Shown here piece by piece: positions 22,601 through 34,600 of a DNA stretch of 64,000 nt. Both the position numbers and the translations under genes were made by a program. The stretch comes from Bolinopsis microptera (taxonomy: Eukaryota; Ctenophora; Tentaculata; Lobata; Bolinopsidae). The stretch is taken from NCBI RefSeq assembly GCF_026151205.1, contig NC_087072.1, positions 16,941,669 through 17,005,668 on the forward strand, read 5' to 3'. The notes under the pieces were generated by a model. It saw nothing but the letters and a program-made list of their open reading frames with translations. It was not told where the DNA came from and did no database searches. Position 1 is the stretch's first letter; each line of letters begins with the position of its first letter.

Positions 22601-25600
22601 TTTGAGTTGGCAAGTCCCAACCTTTGTACTCAACAAGAGAGCACACCACCCGTTAGTGCCAACCAGGCCACACCACGTGGAGGTTCGGAGAGGATTTCGT
22701 GACCCCAAAAAAAGCTAACTCTCTGATAAACTCTTTAAAAATCCTCTATAAAATCCCCCAAAACCTGCTCTCCAAGAAACTATGTCACATCAAAACGTAT
22801 AATGTACTAAAAACTTGTAAACATTGTCCTGTCCTGTCATATAATAAATGTTTTGATTTTAAGATTTACTCCCAAAAAACATTTGCAATACCTCGCTATG
22901 ATATAAACTTAATTGTTAAAGTTCATATAATTTCAGTGTCCGAGGAAACATAATTCCACGTGTCACACACCATGCACACTCGCTCTCGGCTACTGGACAC
23001 AGTGCACTATGACGACACTTATCAGCACCTTCTAGTGGCTAGCTCTAAAACACAATCCTGTGAGTGCTTTCAAATTCTAGCAGCATGTTAATCACTTTTT
23101 TACATGTTTTGATTATCGTAACAAAAATTCCTATGATATACCACTTGTGTGTATAATGCAATGATTTACTCTTAAATATCATTTTTGCAATGCCTCTATA
23201 AAATTTTCTTTAGGCCGTTTAGTGGCCATTATCGATCTTCAATGAACATTCTTAAGACGATCCATAAATCAAATAGACTGGAATGCTGATTAATTGAAGC
23301 TAAAGTTTCCAAACTCCATATTTTATGGGCTACATTCCATAACTCACAGCACAGCGCTTAATTTGTTATTTACAGCACAATAATTAGTTATAATTCACAA
23401 TAATTAACAATAATTAGTAATGATCCATAGTAAATGTGTCTCCCTGATCCCGTCTTTCAGCTCTTCATAATCCATTCGTCATAATTAGTGCAGCATATTC
23501 TAGATCATTTAAATTTGTCTTTGAAGTTGTACTGTAATCTAATTTTAAATGCGTGCACAATGAATGACCATACAGCTTGCCATCTAGTTTAAAATTTAGC
23601 ATGAAATACCGCAAAATTTAAAAAGAATTAATCACCACACGATTACTTCGACAAAATTAGCTCGATTTTGATCATATTTTGGGATCATTAGTCCATATTA
23701 GAAACTAATATATAACGGCCCGCAACCAGACAGTTTTAAATTTCCTCGCAGTCCAGTGTCGTCTCCCTAACACTTTTCTTTGCCCTGGGGAAAAACGGTA
23801 AGATCTTCTAAAAATGTCCTCTCTGGCTCCAAATTTCCTTTCAAATCAAAAATTTCCTCGCAGTCAGACTGCCAGACTGCTGTTTTCTGGATGTGGGTCC
23901 AACGGGAATAATATATAATTTAACAAACTTGCCAGTAATCTCGAATGGTACACGCGATTTAAAAATTCAGATCCGTTATTTTATGACAAACGTTCAAAGG
24001 AAGCATACAAAGTTTATGATTAGACGAAACCGAATATTACACAAAACTTATTCTTAGAATCTGCAGAATGATCCCTAAATTGTCAGAGAAAGTAAGGCGT
24101 ACATTTTTAATTGAATAATGGGCTACACAATGACACAATGTAGCACATAGGCGAACAACGTTATCATTTTTGAGTTGATGAAAAAGAAAATACAATGGTG
24201 AGATGGTTGATTTAATCTGTATTTCAGAGTTGAGGTCTAACAAGGGTGGAGCTGGAGCTGTAGAGAGTCCCGAACAAACCAAGAAATCAGGAAACCTCTC
24301 CGGAGACGAGGACTCCGATGTGAACTACGACGAGGTCGTGTCACCAGAGGAACAGATCGAGTCTCATCCGGCCAGCTCTGATGAAGAACAGTTTCATGAC
24401 GTCACAGAGTTCAATGATGACGTAACAGGGCATGTTAAGCGGGACTCCAGTAACGACACGTCCATAGCTAATGGTGACGACAATTCTAACGGAGCAGAGG
24501 CAGACGACGAGGAAACATCTCGTGATGTTCCAGATCACGTGTACATGGATGAGAATTCTAACCCTGACGAGAAGAATCCAGAAGATGCGATGAGTCCCGG
24601 AGAGGATGATGAGGAAGAAGAGTTTAATAATCCTGTCAGTCCTGCGGTATCTGGCGAGGGAGATGTGACAAGTGACAGAAATGAACACCAACAATCTAGA
24701 GAAGAATATATGGAGTCTGCAAAGCACGATGCTATCAGTGAAGATGAAGATATGGAACCCGAAGAAGAAACTTGTAAGATTGAGAGTGAGGAGGCTGAGG
24801 GTGGTGTGTTTGCTCAGCATCATGAGCCTATATCTGATTATGAGAAAGAGGAAGCGAAACTAACCGGAAAAAACGAGCAGCTTCTAGAGAAGAAGGAGAC
24901 GATTTCTGAAGATGAGCGGGAACATGATGATGAGACACTTGACACTCAAGCTGAAGAAACAGAACTGGAGAGTAGGAATGAGGAAGAGAAACCAGAAGAA
25001 GATGAGGACGATCTGGATATTTCCAGACAAGAATACCTACCTGACGAGACTATCAGGTCTCCGGAAGGAGAGGTGAACGAGACGATGACATCTTACTCAC
25101 CTCGTCCTGACTACAACCCTGAGAACTTTGAACCCTGCACCCCACCAGAAAGGGAACCAGAGGAGAGAACAGAGGAAACTCCTCCTCCTGAAGATACAGT
25201 TTCTTCAGTACGGCCTACCACACCATCCTACTCAACAGATCGACCCATGACCCCAACAGAGCTTCCAAGGAGCCCAAGTGAAGGCCCCAAAACCCCAACC
25301 GGAGGCTCCAGGAGCCCAACTGAAGGCCCCAAGACCCCAACTCATGGTCCTAGGACCCCGACAGAACGCCACAGATTCCCCATCTGAAGGTCCCCGAACC
25401 CCCACAGGACCAGCTCCTGCAGACCAACCCTTCTCTCCTCGAACTCCCAGCCCTGTTTCGTCTCCTACCAAACAATCTGCTGAAATAACCAGTGTCACAT
25501 CTGCTGATCTGTCCTTTGAGTCTGTCACTTCTGAGGAGTGTGTACCTCCCTTTGATATGATGACAGAAAACGAATACGTCTCAGCTTCTAAGTAAGTTCA

Positions 25601-28600
25601 TCATCTTAATCTAGCTTATTTCTAGCTTTATTTATTTTCTTACGAATCTTAAAGTCCATTCAAAGTCCACATATCGGTCAGAATTGAATCTGATATTAAA
25701 CACATTACAAATTGGTGTGTTAACTAACAAAACTAAAGATATGTGTACAGGCAGAGATCACGCAAAGACAAGAAGATGGTCTGTTTGTGCGAGTTCAGTG
25801 CTGAAGATCCCTCTACACATTGTTCTGACAATTGTCTTAATAGAGTCCTCATGATAGAATGGTTAGTAATTGTATCTTCACGTGAGATATTGTATTTCAT
25901 GTCATATTGTAATGAATGGCTTGACTTATAGTACAGGGAAATCCGTCTGAAAAAATCGATCTGCCGACACACAAAGCTTACAAAGGATTTTTGACGTTTT
26001 TGAGTCCTAATATATGTCCTTTATGGCTGACCAACTTTTCCAAACTTTTCCACGTGTCTTAAGGCCACTTTTTGCCACTTTACCACTTTTTACCACCTTT
26101 CTTGTTTGTCAAATATCTTTAGTTGTGAACATCGTAGAAAGTTGCAGATTAATCGAGGGTGTTCATATTATCAGGAAGAAAAACTTTTGTGGAGACAATT
26201 TTTACCTCAGATAATCAATTAATTGGATAATTATCAATTAGCTAATTAGCAAAAATTTGAAATTTTTTTATTGGCTCAAAATGATCGGAAGAGCTTAAAA
26301 CACGGAGAAAAGTAGTTTTTAGAAAAACTTCGAAAATTTTTCACTCACATTTTTTTTTTCAAGACTTGGAAAAAATTTCGAATTTTCGAAATTTTTTTTC
26401 GACAAAAGTTATCAAATTGCATGAAACGTGGAGTAAAATGCTTTTAAAAAACAACTTCCTGAATTTTTGTTTTCAAGAATACTAAAATCACTTATATTTG
26501 TAGTTGGAGTTCAGTAAATCTCGGCAGATTTTAGTAATCAGGAATTACTAAATCGAAATAAATAAAAGGACTGAAACTGAAAAACTTTAACCACAGGATA
26601 TTAGAGTTTCATAATTAATTACAGTACATCCTTATCGATTTTTACAGAAACTCCACCAAATGCACATTTAAGATCGAACCGATAGCCTGCTCAATGCTCA
26701 TGCTGTACTACGATAATCGCATAATATAAATCAAGAGGCTTGCATATGAACATATTAACATATTGACATGGGTGTAGAGTTGAGCCTGTACGGAACCTAT
26801 GTAATAAATAAAACCTCTCTGAGTCTGTACCGTCAATCGTGCTAATCTGAACCGGCCTACCTTGATTACCATCTAACTCTTATTCTCTCAATAATTAGAC
26901 CGAGTTGTGCAAGAAATACGATTTATCATAGCTCATAATAATTACATTACCCACCAAATGCTATCGCATGTGGTGGGTGTGTAAATAATATCGAGCTGTT
27001 TTCAATCACACTATCACAATAAGACACAATACGTGTACATTATATGGCCCTTAATGCGGTATATGAAACGCTCTTTATCGGGGTGTTTCTATAAATCTAT
27101 AGACTATACCGTACATTTCTCGTTTCTCCCGCGAAAGGCTGGTATAGAGAGCTAGAGGTTTTACTGTATCACGAAAACTTCTACTTGTCCTCATGGCTCA
27201 TTGACAGCTCGAAGAAGGCAAGAAAAGATCAGAAAGCCTGAAATGTCAACTTGCTCATTTTAATGCTCTTCGATCCGTCCCACATTGATCCCGAGCTGAT
27301 CATCATGACCCCAAAATATTCTGCGGCTAGAACCTGTCTTTTTACTTCACAACATCAGGATTGCAAACCAACATAATTATCACCGTCTTTACTACCCCGC
27401 GGCTCTTTCCCATGCCCGACGCTTGTATCTAGATCTTACCTTTGCCCGTATCTTACTCTTTTTGATTTTAGCCGACCTTGACATATTGGAGTGATTTGAG
27501 GTATCTCACATAGCGACTGAAGCGGTATGCAGAACAATACAAAACAAGTCACAGTAGATGTTGGAAGGTGTATTTACACTGGCTTCCTACTTCCTAGCTC
27601 TTCCTTGGTATCCATCGTCTTTTCTTGCCTTCTTCGAGCTGTAAATGAGGCCAAGTAGACTTTTTCGTGATAAACTATACCGGGTCTATCGAGGTATAAA
27701 GCGTTTCATATACCGCATTAAGGGCCATTTAATACAAAAGTATGATTGAATACAGCTCGATAAGTACTTACATCACCCACTAAATGCAATATGAGCTATG
27801 ATAAATCACATTTCTTGCACATCTTGGTCTAATTATTGAGGAAAATAAGAGTTAGATTGTAGTCCAGGTAGGCCGGTTCAGATTAGCACGATTGACGGTA
27901 CAGACTCAGAGAGGTTTTATTTATTACATATTATGCGATTATCGTAGTACAGCATGAGCAGGCTATCGGTTCGATCTTAAATGTGCCTTTGGTGGAGTTT
28001 CTGTAAAAATCGATAAGGATGTACTGTAATTAATTATGAAACTCTAATATCCTGTGGTTACAGTTTTTCAGTTTCAGTCCTTTTATTTATTTCGATTTAG
28101 TAATTCCTGATTACTAAAATCTGCCGAGATTTACTGAACTCCAACTACAAATATAAGTGATTTTAGTATTCTTGAAAACAAAAATTCAGGAAGTTGTTTT
28201 TTAAAAGCATTTTACTCCACGTTTCATGCAATTTGATAACTTTTGTCGAAAAAAAAATTCGAAAATTCGAAATTTTTTCCAAGTCTTGAAAAAAAAATGT
28301 GAGTGAAAAATTTTCGAAGTTTTTCTAAAAACTACTTTTCTCCGTGTTTTAAGCTCTTCCGATCATTTTGAGCCAATAAAAAAATTTCAAATTTTTGCTA
28401 ATTAGCTAATTGATAATTATCCAATTAATTGATTATCTGAGGTAAAAATTGTCTCCACAAAAGTTTTTCTTCCTGATAATATGAACACCCTCGATTAATC
28501 TGCAACTTTCTACAATGTTCACAACTAAAGATATTTGACAAACAAGAAAGGTGGTAAAAAGTGGTAAAGTGGCAAAAAGTGGCCTTAAGACACGTGGAAA

Positions 28601-31600
28601 AGTTTGGAAAAGTTGGTCAGCCATAAAGGACATCTATTAGGACTCAAAAACGTCAAAAATCCTTTGTAAGCTTTGTGTGTCGGCAGATCGATTTTTTCAG
28701 ACGGATTTCCCTGTACTATTATCAAATTATCTAATATCCATGTACATAGTACAATTTAATGGATCACCTCATTTCTTTTCTTATGTAAGATGTGATAAAG
28801 ATAGATAATATGATGTAATTTTAATATTATAAAAGCTATAGACATAAGATTAATAGATAGTGTAGGTGTGCTCTGTTTTGACTAACAATTGATCTATTTC
28901 AGTAATTCCAGTCTATGTGTCTGTGGTGATCTGTGCAAAAATAAAAAGTTTCAAAAAGCGGAATACGCCAAATGTGAACCCTTTTACACTGGGGCCAAAG
29001 GTTGGGGGCTGAAAGCTTCTCAAGATATCATACCTGGGGACTTCATTATGGAGTACTGTGGCGAGGTAGTGAACCAGGCTGATTTTACTAAGAGGATGGA
29101 CGCGTACGGCAAAAAGAGGAACAGGCATTACTATTTCATGACTATTAGTAAAGATGAGATTATTGATGCTCAGATTAAGGGTAATCTATCTAGATTTATC
29201 AACCACAGCTGTGAACCCAACTCTGAAACACAAAAGGTAAGCATGCAACAATTCTCTTAATCGCATCTCAGCAATAGCAGCAAATCTGGGGAAACTTTGA
29301 AATACACCAATTTGAAGCATTTAACCCCCCCTTAAAAATCTAAGATTATGAATTTTAGTAATCTGATTATTTACATAGGTCCAAAAATGTCATAGCTTCA
29401 TGATAGTGCAACGAAAAAAATCTCAGAACATTATGGTGCTGAGTTAGGTGGTTAAGTAGTCGAAAAATGACTGATTTGTTAGTGGACATTTTTTATACCT
29501 CTAACACCCAAACCCTTACTACAGTGAAGATATAAGTACTACAGTTAATATTGATGGTCATTATTGAACAAAAATGGTTCATTGACACATAGTTGAAGAA
29601 GGAAATTAAAAAAATTAATAAATGTGGTCTGTGGAGTGGTTTATTTGTTTATGTTATAGTGTACGCGTGCGCGCGCGCTAGCGCGTACTTAACCATCTGT
29701 AGGCCAACATATTTAGTCTAGGCTTAAATTCTTTATATATTATGTCACCACTATGGTGCCCAATACTTTTAGTGAAGGTTTGATGTAGAACAGTTAACCA
29801 CCAACTGTGGTATATCAAAAAAACCATGTTTGTACGCGTGCGCGCGCGCTAGCGCGTACTTAACCACCTGGTATGGCACAGCATTGAAATATCACCATAA
29901 TTTCAAAAGCAGAGGTCACCATTCAGGTGCCCAAAACTTTTGACTATGGTCCCAATACCATAAAACCTTAGATGTGGCCTCAATGTGGTTAAAACATGTT
30001 TATTTTGGACTTTCGGTCAACAGAAGCCATCACAAATTAACCATTATTCAGCAACCTCCGAACTTTTTGTGCCTTATTTTGTTTTGATATTTGATTATGA
30101 GAGATAGCTGGAGGATAATAAGTGATTTTAAAGATAATGCAACAAAATGTGTGGCCGTATGGTGGTTAAAACGACCAAAAACACTGATTTTGGTCAATTT
30201 TAGACCTTTATTAACCATGATGGACACAACATAGGACTCAGCAATGTTTCTGGTCATATAAATGAGCAGGTAGTTATATCTAGATAATGTAGCATGGCCA
30301 GCTATAGCTTTACAAAGCTAATATGTGCTCTAAAAATGGTTAATTAGTGCAAATATAGGGTATTTTCGAGACATTTTAACCACCATAGCTGCACATTGAT
30401 CATAATGCATGAACTTGGGGTCAATTATGGATTTGCAAACAAATATACACTCATTTGGATAGCAAACCATTATCTGAAGTTCATATTGTGGTTACTTTTC
30501 ACTTTAATAGATGCCTTGTTCAACAGCCTAGCAAGTAATATAGCCCTTTTAACCACTTTTATGACAACATTTCTTGAAAAATTTTATCAAGACCCTTCAA
30601 ATGTCCTTTGTTGACCAGAAAATGTTGACTAAAATCATTAATAATGTTTTGATTGGTGGTTAACAACAAATTTTGACATTTTAACCATCTTTTTAGCACT
30701 TTTTACGAATATTAACCACCTCTAATCAACCATACTATTAAATTGCACATTTGTGATAAAAAATTATCATCCATGCACAAATGAACAACCACCACTATAC
30801 ATCTATAATCGGAGCAATATTTATAGCTCACCGTTCATCTTAAATTTAACCACCATTAGGACCACAAAATGCCCCCCATGAGGTTTGAAAACTTTTGTGA
30901 TAGTTGCACCATGATATGATCTCAATATAATGACTACTCAGTTCATAATATCATATCTAAAAATGGTGGTTAACCCTAAAACTGGTATTTTAACCACCAT
31001 AGTGGCCACATAGATGACCCATTAACCACAATTATTCAACATAACCATACTGTAGTGTTTTGTGCACCAGAAAAACATCACTCCAACATTGAGATTAACC
31101 ACAATGAGCTGCAACATAATGTTGAAGTCAACATACTCAAATTATGTGAAAAAAGTCAATGTCCACCAAGTTTCCCCAGATTTGCTGCTATTGCTGATCT
31201 ATAAACATTTTATATTATCTACTAATATCTGTTATTCCACATCAACACCCTTTATAATATTTATTCTAAATATGAGTGACATTTTCCTCCATTGCAGTGG
31301 CGAGTAAACGGAGTGCTGAGAATAGGATTCTTTGCTTTGAAGAGTATTAAAAAAGGAGCAGAACTTTCATTCGACTATCAATACCAAAGATACGGGTCAG
31401 TACCTGTCTATTTATAACTTCTCATCATCATATTCTTTATAAATAGTACTTACTGCATTTTGACAGCTTCTTTAAAGGATACACAATCAATTAAAGATTC
31501 TGTGAAATATGTGAAGATGTGACAATTTAGAGAGCACAATGGATCAATATATTTTAATACTTATTATATCCATTATCCAATTACAACTATTAAATACCCC

Positions 31601-34600
31601 AGAGAATAACACTACACCCCTCCCCCAGAGAATAACACTGCACCCCTCCCCCAAAGAATAACACTGCGCCCCTCCCCCAGAGAATAATACTGGACCCCTC
31701 CCCCAGAGAATAACACTGCACCCCTCCCCCAGAGAATAACACTGCACCCCTCCCCCAGAGAATAACACTGCACCCCTCCCCCAGAGAATAACACTGCACC
31801 CCTCCCCCAGAGAATAACACTGCACCCCTCCCCCAGAGAATAACACTGCACCCCTCCCCCAGAGAATAACACTACACCCCTCCCCCAGAGAATTACACTG
31901 CACCCCTCCCCCAGAGAATAACACTGCACCCCTCCCCCAGAGAATAACACTGCACCCCTCCCCCAGAGAATAACACTACACCCCTCCCCAGAGAATAATA
32001 CTGCACCCCTCCCCCAGAGAATAACACTGCACCCCTCCCCCAGAGAATAACACTACACCCCTCCCCCAGAGAATAATAGTGCACCCCTCCCCAGACAATT
32101 ACACTGCACCACTCCCCCAGAGAATAACACTACACCCCTCCCCAGAGAATAACACTGCACCCCTCCCCCAGAGAATAACACTACACCCCTCCCCAGAGAA
32201 TAACACTGCACCCCTCCCCCAGAGAATAACACTGCACCCCTCCCCCAGAGAATAACACTGCACCCCTTCCCCAGAGAATAATACTGCACCCCTCCCCCAG
32301 AGAATAATACTGCACCCCTCCCCCAGAGAATAACACTACACCCCTCCCCAGAGAATAACACTACACCCCTCCCCAGAGAATAACACTGCACCCCTCCCCC
32401 AGAGAATAACACTGCACCCCTTCCCCAGAGAATAATACTGCACCCCCCCCCCCCCCAGAGAATAATACTGCACCCCTCCCCCAGAGAATAACACTGCACC
32501 CCTCCCCCAGAGAATAACACTGCACCCCTCCCCCAGAGAATAACACTACACCCCTCCCCAGAGAATAACACTGCACCCCTCCCCCAGAGAATAACACTAC
32601 ACCCCTCCCCCAGAGAATAACACTGCACCCCTCCCCCAGAGAATAACACTGCACCCCTCCCCCAGAGAATAACACTGCACCCCTCCCCCAGAGAATAACA
32701 CTACACCCCTCCCCCAGAGAATAATAGTGCACCCCTCCCCAGACAATTACACTGCACCCCTCCCCCAGAGAATAACACTACACCCCTCCCCAGAGAATAA
32801 CACTGCACCCCTCCCCCAGAGAATAACACTACACCCCTCCCCAGAGAATATCACTGCACCCCTCCCCCAGAGAATAACACTGCACCCCTCCCCCAGAGAA
32901 TAACACTGCACCCCTCCCCAGAGAATAATACTGCACCCCTCCCCCAGAGAATAATACTGCACCCCTCCCCCAGAGAATAACACTGCACCCCTCCCCCAGA
33001 GAATAACACTGCACCCCTCCCCCAGAGAATAACACTGCACCCCTTCCCCAGAGAATAATACTGCACCCCTCCCCCAGAGAATAATACTGCACCCCTCCCC
33101 CAGAGAATAACACTACACCCCTCCCCAGAGAATAATACTGCACCCCTCCCCCAGAGAATAATACTGCACCCCTCCCCCAGAGAATAACACTACACCCCTC
33201 CCCAGAGAATAACACTACACCCCTCCCCAGAGAATAACACTGCACCCCTCCCCCAGAGAATAACACTGCACCCCTCCCCCAGAGAATAATACTGCACCCC
33301 TCCCCGGCCCCAGAGAATAACACTGCACCCCTCCCCCAGAGAATAACACTGCACCCCTCCCCCCACAGAGACGATGTTCAGAAGTGTTACTGTGGTAGTG
33401 ACAAGTGTAGGGGGACCCTGGGAGAGAAGCTATCTGAACTAGCTCCCAAACCAGAGAGAGAGAGTCCTCAGAGAGAAGACACTAGCAGTCCCACTACTAA
33501 TAGTCCCAGACCCAAGAAGAAAGAAAGTGACACGGTAAGAGTGAATTGTGCGAGCCTTGTTAGCGTTATAAGCCTATAAGGTTTTAATCTGTCAACTTGT
33601 TACTACTTACTACTATTTATTATGTCTGTAGGTACAATGTGTATAATGTGGAAGATACGCACTTTATATCATTTTATTCTCAAAGAATTTTAACTATCGA
33701 CCAAATCCTGGAGAAGATTCTATTCTATTAAATTTTGAAAGTTTGTCTGTAAATACACCAGGCCCCTCCTCTAATACTGGTCCCCTTACAGCTGGAGCAG
33801 TCACTGAACAGGATAACGCGTGATGACGGCAGCTTATCATCACCTGATAACGCGTTGCAACTTAGCAGACTAATGGTACAAACTGACAGTGTCGAGCACA
33901 GACAACTCATCCTCAAAACTATACAGGTTACCTTACTTCCTACATTCTTTGGGAAATCTTCCAGATGAATTCCGCATTTTTTACGAGAGCTCATGACACG
34001 TACTAATTTATCTTACCTAATTATCGACCGTGAAGTTTGAATTATTGTTTGAATAGAAAATTAGAATCTCACATTTTTGTTTGCAGAGTACATCAGAGGC
34101 AGCAACACTGAAGAGATTCTTAAACTATCAAGGTCTTAACATCATGTGGTCCTGGATGGTTGACGTTAACGAGTATCCTGCTTTGATACGCGGTGAAAAT
34201 AAACTAACTATTATTAGAGCGCTGCAAGGACTCCCTATATCCACCAAGAATGCAGTCGAGGACAGTAAAGTTATCAAGGTACACTAAAATTACACGATCC
34301 TGAACATTGATTTACCAACTATTCTCAAGATCTGCAGTCATTAGTACGAACTATATTATGCTCTGGATACTGGATAGTGTTACGTCCTATCACCAACGTA
34401 AAATAGGCACGATTTACAACAATAACGCCCTGTTTCCTTGTGTAGGTATTAAAAAAGTGGGTAGATAACGAACAGAGCAGTAACAGTTCCCAAGCTGACA
34501 GCAGCGAGGAGTCAGCGCCTGTTGCCGAGGAAACAGAAGAAACAGAAACAGAGAAGAGTGCCGAGGAGATTGAGACAGAGAGACAGGTTGTGGAGACAGG

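Noticed and set aside
24341-24823. 160-codon minus-strand frame opposite SETD2 exon 2
   Set aside because: It is a shadow of the acidic plus-strand frame, with no domain and no start context.
26014-28633. Pair of identical 66-codon frames (MSFMADQLFQ...)
   Set aside because: They are the same stretch in the two arms of the foldback. Identity reflects arm similarity, and no domain or start context supports a gene.
31544-33323. Many overlapping minus-strand frames with MLFSGGGVQCYSLGEG-type repeats
   Set aside because: They are a by-product of the 26-bp intronic array, which lacks minus-strand stops in every frame. The unit length is not a multiple of three and the three frames are equivalent.
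31597-33368. CRISPR-like regular repeat
   Set aside because: The units are head-to-tail with no unique spacers, and the setting is a eukaryotic intron.
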